Below, piece by piece: positions 11,109 through 21,350 of a stretch of 64,000 nucleotides of DNA (positions are counted from its first letter, which is position 1; every line of letters begins with the position of its first letter). The stretch is from Aureobasidium sp. EXF-3400 (taxonomy: Eukaryota > Ascomycota > Dothideomycetes > Dothideales > Saccotheciaceae), in the NCBI GenBank assembly GCA_024195585.1, contig SWBL01000135.1, forward strand, positions 1 through 64,000, in the 5' to 3' direction. The position numbers and the translations under genes were made by a program. The notes under the pieces were generated by a model. It was not told the DNA's origin. It searched no databases and saw only the letters and a list, made by a program, of their open reading frames with translations.

Positions 11109-12758
11109 TCATGCGTCTAGTAACTCCCAAGATGACCGGAGAACAGCAAGACCTCCTTGTTGTGTCTCGACCGTACGCCCTCTACCACGATCATTGAGAT
11201 CTGTTGTCTTAAGATCGTCACCATCAACTCCAGCATGGACATCTATATTTTCCATCGAATGCAACTTTTGCGACAATGTCCACTTCTCTGTTGACAATAC
11301 GGACGCATCGTTTCGATAGTCGACTGCGTGTGGAGGAAGACCGCCTGGATAGTCTGTAGCAGCATATCTATATCCCCACCACATGCCAAAAAGACCAGAC
11401 GCATTCTTTGTACTCAGTGCAGCCTCCGCATTGTGTGTGACCCACTGACCCACCGTTCTGCAGAACTCACTGTGCTTTCGTTTGAGCGGCTTGCTTGCTG
11501 CATGAGTTTTTCCAGGGATGGTCGCTTCTACAGGCAAAGGTTCGCAGAACTGTGTGAGGTGCTGGAAGAAGATGCCCTTGAAAGTCTGAGAATCTTGACT
11601 GCAGGAGCCGCTTCGATCGCAGAGCTCTTCTAGAATGCCGTGTTGGCCCAGCCCAGCCCAGCCAGCTAATTTAAAGATTGGAGAATGTGGCTCTCCAGAC
11701 CAGGACCAGCCTGTAGATGCCATGACGTTGCGTATCAGACTGTAGCCGTCGTCTAGATAGCTTGTGTCCCCCGTTGCTTCCCAGAGACCTCGCTGGCCAG
11801 ACAAGATGACACCTTGATTGTAGGTGTAGACCATTTCGTTGCGTTCGTCACATTTTCCCGTGCCAATGCTTCCGTTCTTCTGGTTGTAACCTTTGATGTG
11901 GTAGCCGTCCACGTACAAGCCGCGGATATTGGTCATGTTGCTCTCCTTGAGCCAAGTGTAACCCTCGGTGGCAGCCTTGAGATACTTTGGATCATGCGGC
12001 CGTCCTGGCATAGAGCCAAAAGTATGTGGATCAGAAGCCAAGAAAGGAAAATCGATGGTATCGCATGGAGAAGAGAGATACATGGCGATTGAGGCTGATA
12101 TGAACAGTTGGTTGGTGATTGTATTCTTGTATGGCAGAAGTCTAGGATTCCACAGCATGCCACCTCCGCAGAGGTTAGTGTCCCAGCCTTGGGAGGCAAG
12201 GTCCCAGAACAATCGAGCACGGTGACCGAAGCCAGGGATGAATTGCACACCGTGCCATGATGGTTCTGTTCTGTTGCGATAGTCGATAGTCTTTATATTC
12301 TCAAGCCATTCTAGAGTCGTCCACAGAATATCATCGTAGGCCTCGTTACGGATACTGAAGGCGTCTTCTCCAAAGTAATAGGCAGCGTTGTGGGAGAAGT
12401 ATTTGTTGATTATCTTCGAGAAGTGGTCATCTTTAGTTTTGCTGCTCGCTTGGGCAATGCTTTTGATTGTGGAAGAAACAGCAGTGTTTATCACAGCACC
12501 GGTCCAATCAATAGCTGAAGGCCATGTTCCGATCCATAGCTCAAAGAACTGAGATTGCATAACATCCAGAGCGTCCACCATATACTGAAAGATCTCTTTT
12601 CCACTTGTAGAGTCAAGGTCCAGCTCGGAAGGCCTTGAAGAGTCTGAATTGACGACCAACTGGTGTCTCGACTCGACGGGTACTCGCCCAGATGTCCATG
12701 GCTGTGACCAGACATTCGATGCGAGAAGCCATGTTATCAGAAGAGGTCTAGGAACCAT
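11109..12758 (-). CDS. Secreted glycoside hydrolase family 76 (alpha-1,6-mannanase-like)
   Basis: A single 549-residue exon. GH76 enzymes cleave or transfer on alpha-1,6-mannan; fungal members act on the cell wall or on GPI-anchored mannoproteins. A signal peptide (MVPRPLLITWLLASNVWSQ) starts the protein. The catalytic Asp pair typical of GH76 is visible as EAYDDILWTTLEWL (Asp142/Asp143). Other family landmarks are the GGGMLWN loop, a NQLFISASIAMYL helix, the VYTYNQGVILSG segment and a C-terminal MWWGYRYA. No C-terminal hydrophobic tail is seen, so it is probably secreted and not GPI-anchored, unlike Dfg5/Dcw1. The start is the ATG giving the signal peptide. It is divergent from PEX2. Confidence 0.88.
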   Translation of the reverse strand: MVPRPLLITWLLASNVWSQPWTSGRVPVESRHQLVVNSDSSRPSELDLDSTSGKEIFQYMVDALDVMQSQFFELWIGTWPSAIDWTGAVINTAVSSTIKSIAQASSKTKDDHFSKIINKYFSHNAAYYFGEDAFSIRNEAYDDILWTTLEWLENIKTIDYRNRTEPSWHGVQFIPGFGHRARLFWDLASQGWDTNLCGGGMLWNPRLLPYKNTITNQLFISASIAMYLSSPCDTIDFPFLASDPHTFGSMPGRPHDPKYLKAATEGYTWLKESNMTNIRGLYVDGYHIKGYNQKNGSIGTGKCDERNEMVYTYNQGVILSGQRGLWEATGDTSYLDDGYSLIRNVMASTGWSWSGEPHSPIFKLAGWAGLGQHGILEELCDRSGSCSQDSQTFKGIFFQHLTQFCEPLPVEATIPGKTHAASKPLKRKHSEFCRTVGQWVTHNAEAALSTKNASGLFGMWWGYRYAATDYPGGLPPHAVDYRNDASVLSTEKWTLSQKLHSMENIDVHAGVDGDDLKTTDLNDRGRGRTVETQQGGLAVLRSSWELLDA

Positions 12759-13444
12759 GGCACGTGCTCGCTTCGAAGCGGTTGACGGCTCTAGAATTGT
12801 CTACTGTAGGATCGTGCATGCAGGATCAAACAGTTGATATATGCAGGGGGCGAAGATGAGAGAAAGAAGACAACGCAACCAAGGTGGCTTGGGAGGAGTC
12901 GACCGGTATGCCAAGGCGCGGCCTGGCCTCATGATCGCCCTCATCCGTCGTCGTGCCCTCTGCTAATGACTGAAGGTTTGAGGTGAGTGCGACAAGTTGA
13001 CAAAGAAGAAACATGGGCAGCAGACTAGATGCATGGAACATACGAGGTTATAACGGAGTATGCATGGATTAATGGCACCAGTCTTCCCTGCCGTCTCAGG
13101 ATTATGGTCGCATGCTCCTGCCAGGTGCTTGCAAGGTCATATTTGTATAACTCTGAGCCAGCGGCAGTTGATCTTAGGTGTTCAAATTGTTTGAGAAATT
13201 ACTCATACGACGGAAGGGGTCGTCATTGAGACAGAATTCACATCTGGTCTCGTGTTTACAGAGGTACTCGAGTATGCTTGATAGGTAGCAAAGTTGAGGG
13301 AAGAAAGCAGTTGCCGGTCGGCAACGGGATGGACCTCGGCAAGGTGGAGCTGTAGTTCGGTGTTCACATGCTTGGCCGGTCTCGCTCTTACATACTGATT
13401 TTGGTATACTCGTCGATAACAACAATGATTTCTGTTCAATCGCC
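12759..13444. promoter_or_regulatory. Divergent intergenic region, GH76 / PEX2
   Basis: 686 bases between two divergent start codons. Some minus-strand open frames run through it (for example 13174-13446) but overlap the PEX2 start and look like chance. No clear TATA box is seen. I see no additional gene. Confidence 0.45.
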
Positions 13445-14908
13445 ATGACCTCTCCCGACTTTGCTGCCGCTCAGGCGCGTGTACTCGCTCGTCGCGCCGC
13501 TGCGGCTCGTCCAATACCGCCCCCGTCCCCACCGACCCTGCCACCCGCGCTGCTGAACCTACCACCTGGTCTACGCTCACTTGCTTCTACTGGTCTCTCT
13601 ACCTGGACCACACTTAGACACAATCCTCCTCAAACACCTACTCCGTACTTTCGCGTTGGCCAGGTTGACGCGGAATTGCTCGACGAGGAGCTCCTACAAT
13701 TACTACGCGGCCAAGTCGGTGATGCCCTCAAATACTTCGGAGGCCACATCGCAGACGAGTGGTCGTCGGAAATTGGCGCGATTCTCCGAGCCATACTATG
13801 GAAGCTCAGTATCTGGGATCGGGGTACGAGCTACGGTGCTAGTCTACAAGGACTGAAATACGTCGATGCAAGAACACAATCAAGTCAAACTGGTTCGGGT
13901 CAGGATCCTACAAAATGGCAGAAAGCTGCGTACGGTCTCATCACAGTCGGAGGCCGCTACTCGTGGCAGAAACTAGAAGACTGGCTCCTCGAGAAAGAAG
14001 GCGGATACGAGGAGCCTGCGCCGCTGGTCAAGAGGCTTAGCAAGCTCACTGGATGGATTGGCATGACACACGAGATGGCAGCCCTGGCGTCCTTTTTGGT
14101 TTTCTTGTTCAATGGCAAATACAGAACCCTTGCGGATCGACTGCTTCGACTACGACTGTCCCCGGCATCTGCACAAACGAGCAGAGAAGTCAGCTTCGAG
14201 TACCTGAACCGCCAACTAGTTTGGCACGCCTTCACCGAGTTTCTACTTTTCCTACTTCCCCTCGTAGGCATCAGCCGTTGGAGGCGCCTACTGTCGAGAG
14301 CGTGGAAGAAGGTCAAAAGTATGTTCACTCAGAAGGCCAATGAAGAAGATGCAAACACAGGAGGCGAGCTTGGCTTCTTGCCAGAACGTACCTGTGCCAT
14401 ATGCTACCGCGACCAAAACGCTGTGGGTGGTGATTCAGAAGCAGAAGTACTCGCACAATCAGATAACACAGGTGGAGGTGTTATTGGCAGTGCCCAAACA
14501 GATGTCACCAACCCATACGAAGCTATACCTTGTGGATGCATATACTGCTTTGTCTGTTTGGCCCAGCGTATTGAGGCCGAGGAAGGTGAAGGATGGACAT
14601 GTCTACGCTGTGGAGAAGTCGTAAAGGAGTGCAAACCTTGGAACGGTGATGTTTTGGAGGAACTCACAGAGAAGCCAAACCAGACGTCGAATAGTCGGGC
14701 GAAGCTTCCGAGGAGGAAAAGCGTTGGTTTTGTCGATGACGAGACGGAGCATGAACACGAAGCCACCATCGAGGAACTTGACCCGATGCCTATGGAGGAT
14801 CGCGAAGAGCAAATCGAACATGTGGACGATGTGAGAACGATAGACTCGGTCTCATCGGTAGATGGTGAGTCTGAACTGGACTTTGAGGACGAGGCAGATT
14901 ACAATTGA
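13445..14908 (+). CDS. PEX2: Peroxisome biogenesis factor 2 (RING E3 subunit)
   Basis: A single exon of 487 residues. Pex2 with Pex10 and Pex12 forms the peroxisomal-membrane ubiquitin ligase that recycles the import receptor Pex5. A Pro/Ala-rich N-terminus precedes the Pex2/Pex12 domain (FRVGQVDAELLDEEL...ALKYFG, a family hallmark, and a LVWHAFTEFLLFLLPL membrane segment). The C-terminal RING finger runs from about residue 316 to 388: CAIC, then CGCIYCFVC, then CLRC. An insertion of about 40 residues lies between the first and second Cys groups. An acidic tail follows (ESELDFEDEAD). The start is the first ATG after an in-frame break. Confidence 0.93.
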   Translation: MTSPDFAAAQARVLARRAAAARPIPPPSPPTLPPALLNLPPGLRSLASTGLSTWTTLRHNPPQTPTPYFRVGQVDAELLDEELLQLLRGQVGDALKYFGGHIADEWSSEIGAILRAILWKLSIWDRGTSYGASLQGLKYVDARTQSSQTGSGQDPTKWQKAAYGLITVGGRYSWQKLEDWLLEKEGGYEEPAPLVKRLSKLTGWIGMTHEMAALASFLVFLFNGKYRTLADRLLRLRLSPASAQTSREVSFEYLNRQLVWHAFTEFLLFLLPLVGISRWRRLLSRAWKKVKSMFTQKANEEDANTGGELGFLPERTCAICYRDQNAVGGDSEAEVLAQSDNTGGGVIGSAQTDVTNPYEAIPCGCIYCFVCLAQRIEAEEGEGWTCLRCGEVVKECKPWNGDVLEELTEKPNQTSNSRAKLPRRKSVGFVDDETEHEHEATIEELDPMPMEDREEQIEHVDDVRTIDSVSSVDGESELDFEDEADYN

Positions 14909-15184
14909 TCTGGGCCCATCTTGATATATGATAATGAACACTTTCACGACAACATGGTTGTTCTCCAGCTACTTCCTGCTTCCGAACAAGCCGCAGATCG
15001 ATGTTAAGCATTCACAAGCAACTTGGAAGCCGGCCCGAAGTGACAGTTAAAAACGTCAATCACAGCTACCCCACCATGAACCCTCAATACGTCACATATT
15101 TTGGTCTCCTCACTTTCCTTGACTTTCGTCGAGTCTTTCATATCCAGCTCTCAAACTAAGACTGACATTTCATACTATTCAATC

Positions 15185-16852
15185 ATGGCCAGCTCAAATA
15201 ACAGTTCGTCCGCTGAGGGACTGGACATTAAAAAGGTATGCAAGCAGTCATTAGCTGAGAAGCTATGGATTGACATTGAAACAGATAGCCGTGATCGGCA
15301 GCGGTAGCATGGGTGGTGGTATGGCTCTTCTGTTCGCCGAGAACGGCTGCCATGTATCGCTCGAAGATCCTTCCGAAGAGGCCATGGATGGTATCATCAA
15401 GCAGGCCAAAGAGGAAGGCTTCGGAGATCGTATCAGCAAGCACAGCGACTACAAGTCATTGTGCGACTCTCTAGATTCGCCCAAGGTTTTCGTCTTCAGC
15501 TTGCCTCATGGCAGTGTTGGAGATGGTGTGCTTGCAGGTCTCATGCCCTACCTCGAGAAAGGAGACATCATCATTGACTGTGGCAACGAGCACTGGAAGA
15601 ACACAGAAAGAAGACAGGGCAAGTGTGTCACCAGAGGTATTAGATACATCGGCTGTGGTGTCTCTGGAGGATACCAAGCCGCTCGTCGGTATGTTGAACT
15701 CACTCGCCTTCAAGATCGCGTCTAACACATTTTGCAGTGGTCCATCTATGTGTCCAGGAGCCGATGATCAGTCCCTCGATCTCGTCCTTCCTTTCCTACG
15801 TAAGGTCGCTGCAAAGGATCCCAAAGGTAGACCATGCGTTGGCAAGGCTGGCACAGGAGGTGCAGGCCACTATGTGAAGATGATCCACAATGGTATCGAA
15901 CACGGAATGATGAGTGCCATTTCCGAAGCATGGGGCATCATGAGAACTGGCCTTGGACTGTCTGAGGACGAGATTGGCGACATATTCGAAAAGTGGAACA
16001 CTGAAGGCGAATTGGTAAGAGAACCGACCCGCTTGCCTGGAAGTGTATGCTGACTCTCAATAGCAAGGCACTTTCCTGGTGAAAATCGGTGCCGACATCT
16101 GCAGAACCAAGGATCCGAAGAATGGCGAGCGCGTCCTGGAAACCGTGGAAGACAAGGTTGTGCAAGACATTACTGGCGAGGAGGGTACTGGTATTTGGTC
16201 GAACGAAGAGGCTGTTGGGGAGCACATCCCGGCACCCACGCTAAGCTCAGCTCACTTCTTCCGTTTGGCTTCAGCCGATCGTGCCCAGCGTGATCGCGCA
16301 CAAAAGACATTTGGAGGAGGCTTCCCGGCACAGAAACTGGACGTCAAGGACAAGACTGAGTTCCTGGAAGATTTGCGAGTGGCCACATACACAGCGTGCT
16401 TGGCTGCCTATGTGCAAGGCATCAACGTCATCGACCACAAGAACAGAGAGGTCCACTGGAACGTCAACTTCTCGGAGGTTCTGCAGATTTGGCGTGCTGG
16501 CTGCATCATCCAGGCCGACTACATTGCTTCTTTGCTCGAGCCCATCTTTGCCGAGTTCCGCAACAAGGACACGATGAACTTGTTGTTCGAGAAGACAGTC
16601 GCCAGCGACCTCAAGAAGGGTCAACCGGCACTCAAGCGTGTCGTAGTGCAGGCAGTACTTGGTGATCATGTGGTCCCCGCCATCTCGTCTTCGCTTGACT
16701 ACATTAAGTACCAAACAGGCTTGGAGCTTCCAACACAGTTTTACGAAGCCGAGCTCGATTACTTCGGCAAGCACATGTACGACAAGAAGGGCGAGGACCC
16801 CAAGGGTGCTCCTACCACTGGAAAGTACCACTTCGAATGGAAGAGAGCTTGA
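15185..16852 (+). CDS. 6-phosphogluconate dehydrogenase-like enzyme, divergent paralogue
   Basis: Exons are 15185-15235, 15285-15688, 15738-16014 and 16064-16852, about 506 residues with introns of 49 bases. The Rossmann start IAVIGSGSMGGGMALLFAENG and the overall layout fit decarboxylating 6-phosphogluconate dehydrogenase of the pentose phosphate pathway. The substrate site differs from the canonical enzyme: the loop normally read GVSGGEEGARYGPS is GVSGGYQAARRGPS, the catalytic helix reads KMIHNGIEHGMM (general-base Lys and acid Glu kept, the Tyr after Glu replaced by His), and the normally conserved QAQRDYFGAH near the C-terminus is EAELDYFGKH, losing the Arg that binds substrate phosphate. 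I therefore infer a paralogue with a changed substrate or activity, not the housekeeping Gnd1. Family comparison is from memory. Confidence 0.88.
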
Positions 16853-17740
16853 GAGGGTCTGGCAAAGGTAGTGGTTGAGATTTAATGATCGAGTATGTAC
16901 GAAAAAAGCAATGACATGACACGATATGAACAAACCTGAAATATACAAGTGGTAATATCCAGATGATGGACGCGAGGTGATCTGTACCTAACAAACGTTG
17001 TTAGTTGTTGGCCTGACTGAACATGTGTATACAGTGCAGAGATAAGAGTGACTATCAGATTCCCGATTATAAGCAGCGACGAAGGTATATGTCGATACCA
17101 GCGTACCTTTTCCGGCTCTTCCTAAAGATGTATGGGTAAAGAATAACTCATCATTGTAGAGGTGTGTTTGTGCATTGCTAGAAGCGAAAGAAATATTGCC
17201 AACTTACGTTACGGAGAGTGCGGATGACCATATCGAACTGTGATCATGGCCATCCGGGACGCGTTCAAGCGTGTGTTGCAGAGGTTGCAGGAAAATGTGG
17301 CCGAAGAAAATTTGGGAGGTTCGCAGCGTAGGGCTGAAGGCGGTCGGGAAAGCGGTCCATGCTTGTGCCGAGCGGCGCTGCGGACGGCTGTCGCATGTGG
17401 TGGAGGCTTCGGTGAGGTGACGATCACGGATGCTCCTGATTATCAAGCCGGTCAGAAAGTCTCAAGAAGCCACCTCTCAAATAAACGCCGCATTGCTTGA
17501 CATATCGTGTCTTTTCTGGCTTGTCTGTATATATAACACAGCCTGCTTGCTTGCCTATTCCTGCTGCACGCGTTTCTTCTTTGTCCGACACGCTTCCGCA
17601 GCCGTAATTCTTTCAAAAGTGCCAACGGCCAAGAATGCGCTGATCGCCCTCGATTATCCACTTTGGTATGCCGACCACCACAATTCTTCTCCACGTTTCT
17701 TCTTTGCTGATTTCGACGAGATAGAATATAGCATATCACA
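16853..17740. other. Intergenic region with a possible small spliced minus-strand transcript
   Basis: 888 bases between the 6PGDH-like gene and ERO1. On the minus strand a chain of good splice signals is visible: GTAAGT donor at 17207, acceptor TTTAG before 17121, a 15-base candidate exon 17121-17107, GTACGC donor at 17106, and CTAAC branch plus TTAG acceptor before 16987. An ATG at the minus-strand position of 17231 would encode only eight residues before the first donor. I recognise no protein. It may be a small unrecognised gene, a spliced non-coding RNA, or chance. Confidence 0.35.
17528..17536 (+). promoter_or_regulatory. TATA-like element upstream of ERO1
   Basis: TATATATAA lies about 205 bases before the ERO1 ATG and is followed by CT-rich sequence (TTGCTTGCCTATTCCTGCTG), the usual arrangement of a fungal TATA promoter with a pyrimidine-rich start region. 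ERO1 is strongly induced by ER stress in yeast, where inducible genes tend to have TATA boxes; that link is inference. Confidence 0.4.
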
Positions 17741-19607
17741 ATGCGAACGTCAGCCGCTGGCTCCTTCTATCTAGCAGTCTTTGCACTGCTAGGCTCATCA
17801 CAGGCTGCCTCCTCGAATCCAGCCATCTGTCCTGTGAGCCGCCTCTTCCAAACACACGTTTCTCGAGGGAAACCATACTAATCCGAACACCTAGGTTGAG
17901 CCTGGTGCCACAGTATCCGATGCTTGCGCTTCATACGCCGACCTTGACACCCTCAACACCCGCCTGAACCCCGCCCTCCATGATCTCGTGTCCAAGACCG
18001 ATTTCTTCTCCTACTACCGCCTGAACCTGTACAACAAGAAGTGCCCTTTCTGGTCGGACGATGAGGGTCTCTGTGGCAACATCGCTTGCGCCGTCACCAC
18101 GCTTGAAAACGAAGAAGACATTCCCGATATCTGGAGAGCTGAAGAGCTCAGTAGACTCGAAGGCCCTAAAGCACACCACCCTGGCAAGAAAGAGCAAAGA
18201 GAACTAGAGAGACCACTTCATGGAGAACTTGGTGAGGACGTTGGCGAGAGCTGCGTTGTCGAGTACGATGACGAGTGCGACGAGAGAGACTACTGTGTGC
18301 CCGAAGATGAGAGCGCAAGTGCTAAGGGCGACTATGTCAGTCTGCTCGACAATCCAGAGCGCTTCACAGGATACGCTGGTGAGGGTGCCCATCAGATCTG
18401 GGAGGCCATCTACCGCGAAAACTGCTTCTCCAAGCCGAGTTCGAGTGCACAAAGCCAGGGGGCTGGTGGCATGGCTTCTCCTTTCGGCGGCTTCTCAGGT
18501 ATGCAGGGTCAAGCTGCACAAGATCTCAAGTCCGTCATGAAGGAGCATGGTCGTCAGGTGGCCTCGCAGGATGGCAAGTTCGAGGAGAACATGGACTTTG
18601 ATGACGAGTGCCTTGAAAAGCGCGTCTTCTACAGAGTCATCTCTGGAATGCACGCCTCCATCTCAACTCATCTGTGTTACGACTACCTCAACCAGTCCAC
18701 CGGCAAGTGGGGTCCCAATTTGGAGTGCTACAAGCAGCGCCTTCACAACTACCCTGAGCGCATCTCGAACCTGTACTTCAACTACGCTCTCATGGCTAGA
18801 GCCGCTGGCAAGCTCAAGGATTATGTCCAAGATTACACTTTCTGCACCGGTGACCCAAAGCAGGACAAGCGTACCAAGGACATGGCTCTGACGGTCGCTA
18901 ACACCATTCCCGCTGGCCCTGAGATCTTCGACGAGAGTGTCATGTTCCGTGAGAACCCCCTCGGCGACACTGGCATCAGCCTCAAGGAGGACTTCCGCAA
19001 CCGCTTCCGCAATGTTAGTCGCATCATGGACTGCGTTGGTTGCGACAAATGCAGGCTTTGGGGCAAGCTCCAGACTGCAGGCTACGGCACAGCCTTGAAG
19101 ATCCTGTTTGAGTTCAACAATGAGCAACCTGCTTCAGCCCTCAAGAGAATCGAGCTGGTTGCCTTCTTCAACACCCTGGACAAAGTCAGCAATGCCATCA
19201 AAGCTCTTGGTGACTTCCAGCGCATGTTGGCTGAAGAGAAGGGAGTTCCAGCCCCAGAGACTATTTCCCAGAAGGAACAGCAGAAGCAAGACGTCGCTGA
19301 GGAAGATGAGCTCGACGATGATGATGCTTGGGAGAAGCCCAAGCCGCCACCACTCACCGAATGGCAGAAGACCAAGGCAGAGATCAATCTGGTATGGTCG
19401 GCCACAAAGTTCATCCTCAAGAGTTGGATCGAGATCCCTCAAACAATGTAAGTTGGCCTGTATGCTCACCAAGAAAAAGTCGCTAATTCATTCATCAGTT
19501 TCATCATCCTCATCACAGAGTTTTGTAGATTGTGGCAGCGATGGCTGGGTCTTGAAATCATGCCACGCTCGTGGGAATTCCGCTTGCCAACCACCGATGA
19601 GCTATAG
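17741..19607 (+). CDS. ERO1: ER oxidoreductin 1
   Basis: Exons are 17741-17833, 17895-19447 and 19499-19607, about 584 residues. Ero1 is the FAD-dependent thiol oxidase of the ER lumen that reoxidises protein disulfide isomerase with O2. A signal peptide (FYLAVFALLGSSQA) precedes the Ero1 domain: SYYRLNLYNKKCPFW with the regulatory Cys pair, the AVTTLENEEDIPDIW segment, the LYFNYALMARA FAD-binding helix region, and the active-site CVGCDKC triad at about Cys411, Cys414 and Cys417. A C-terminal extension rich in Asp/Glu and the RLWQRW helix follow, as in yeast Ero1. The short last exon completes the protein. The start is the ATG that gives the signal peptide; exon 1 is in phase 0. Confidence 0.95.
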
Positions 19608-20561
19608 AAAGCATCATTGATATAAAAGAGTTACGTCGTTGAAGTTTCAGCATATGCATGTCAGTTATCGACTTATCAACATAGCGTGGGCGTTTAGAGG
19701 GATAGGGTTTGCTAAATTCTTTGGGAAAGTTCGGATGCATATCATAGATGTGCCGAGCAGTTGTTATCACTATCAAGATACAATAGAAGAATGTCGATGA
19801 ATTTGCCTATCGATACGGATCTGCGGTCGAACGGTGTACCCTGTTCGCTTGAACGGAGATCTCTGAAGAACAGGTCAAAGCAAGACGAGAGGGCATACGA
19901 TGTGTCTGTGTCCCTGGCTCGCTCGGCTCGGTCCTCTATTGTCATCCTCCTTGCCAGATACTCCTTGTCGCGCGTGGACACGCCCCTGACAACGTCCTTC
20001 GCACCGCCTTATTAGCCGAGCATATTCAATGGCGAGAGCTACTCGCGAGTCGCAACGTCTCTGCATATTCTTTACGGTATATATAGTTTTATGAGCATCT
20101 GACAATTGTGATTGCATCACGCATCAGACTCGATCAATCTGTCACGCCAGATGCCCAGTGCTTGTTGACGCAGATTCTGCACCCATGGATAGATTTAGCA
20201 ATACCATGGCAGACGGTGTTTCATGTCCTGGCACGTGGAATTATAGATTGGACTCGCCGTTTTGGGGTCATGAATATATCTGGAATGGCTGCGTTTCATC
20301 TTCCAGCAAGCCAATATGAACAGGGCGAGTCGCGTAGCGTGACTGCGTGCTTGCATGTGTATTTGTACACATGGTTATGTAGCACGGCATTTGTGTTGCC
20401 AGAAAGACGCGCCTCTGCTGTCCCGCACGTGAACATAGCGCCAGTACTCGTAGTTGGTACTTTGACGGTTCACACAAACCATCGAGGTCGTAAACGGTCA
20501 CCTCCTTAAAGGTTGGGCGGTCGTGGTGGAGTTTTGGCAAGCCTCCGGCGGCCGTTAAACA

Positions 20562-20611
20562 CCCATGGTCCACTCATGGGAGGATCGCTAAGCCCACGCT
20601 CAAGTGCGTGG
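20562..20611. other. Two adjacent perfect hairpins
   Basis: CCCATG-GTCCACT-CATGGG (20562-20580) and, 13 bases on, CCACGC-TCAAGT-GCGTGG (20594-20611) are consecutive perfect six-base-pair stems with six- to seven-base loops. They sit in unassigned DNA, so they could belong to a structured RNA or a leader. I do not match them to a known RNA family. Confidence 0.5.
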
Positions 20612-20781
20612 AGTGAAACCATGGCTTGATTAGGGTTGGACTCGCCTAAGCGTCCCGTCAAAGACAACGTCGTGATCCGCTAAAGAACGTCGACGCGGAG
20701 TAGATAGGAGAGTCGAGCCAATCAAGGACCTGTGCCTGGAGAACAGCGGGCTGCATAGCGTGCAAGTGAACCTTTTGTCGA

Positions 20782-20805
20782 GTGCCTGGAACTTTGTTCC
20801 TGCAC
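20782..20805. other. Hairpin in the same non-coding stretch
   Basis: GTGC-CT-GGAAC-TTT-GTTCC-T-GCAC forms a nine-base-pair stem with a small internal bulge and a three-base loop. It lies about 170 bases after the two hairpins at 20562-20611. Confidence 0.45.
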
Positions 20806-21350
20806 GATTTTCACCTTGCAGCCCTCCCGATTCGTTGGCGCCCGCCAGAAAGTAGGTGCATTCGTGGTGCATTCAAAACGAGGGGGGTGCCACCTCAAGA
20901 GATCTTCTCTTACTCTTTTTCCAAGACACCACCTGTTTCTCCAAGTCATTCCTTGTCAACCTCAAGCGCCCACTCGTCTCAGGACGTCGCGCTTTACCCA
21001 CCTGGCTATCGCTTCCTCTCTTTTGGGCGACAACCACTCATTCTCTTACCATTAACCGCAAGGACTGTGTCCCGGTTAGCCTTCATTCTTTCCAACAAAC
21101 AAAGCAGCTTCGATCATCTTTCGAGACATCACCAGGCTGTGACATTTTCTGCAAGACAGGAATTTGACAAGACACTCTGATCACACGCTCTACAGCACAC
21201 TCCTCAAGTGAACAAATCTTGTGACCACCTAGGTTACACGTGTGAGACCTGCCAACAAGTGACACTTTCACTCTCACACTCGGAGCTCTTCTCTTCTTCA
21301 AAAAAGTACCTTTCGTCCTTTGACAGTCTCCCCACCTGCTATCCGCAAAC

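Larger units (their letters stand above)
19608..21350. other. Long intergenic region / long 5' leader upstream of the Ser-rich orphan
   Basis: 1.74 kb without a convincing coding frame. The frame at 20108-20509 lacks an ATG start. The stretch from about 20890 to 21350 is very CT-rich and probably transcribed as the leader of the next gene. A cluster of hairpins lies at 20562-20611 and 20782-20805 and is listed separately. Confidence 0.5.

Noticed and set aside
16271..16948. 225-codon minus-strand frame over the 3' half of the 6PGDH-like gene
   Set aside because: It mirrors the codon structure of a well-supported plus-strand gene and resembles no protein.
17240..17500. Small plus-strand frame beginning MAIRDAFKR
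   Set aside because: A plausible start but compositionally Gly/Arg-rich without resemblance; the opposite strand has better splice signals, and neither is convincing.
20108..20509. 133-codon plus-strand frame after ERO1
   Set aside because: Begins at a GTG codon, no family resemblance, lies in non-coding stretch.
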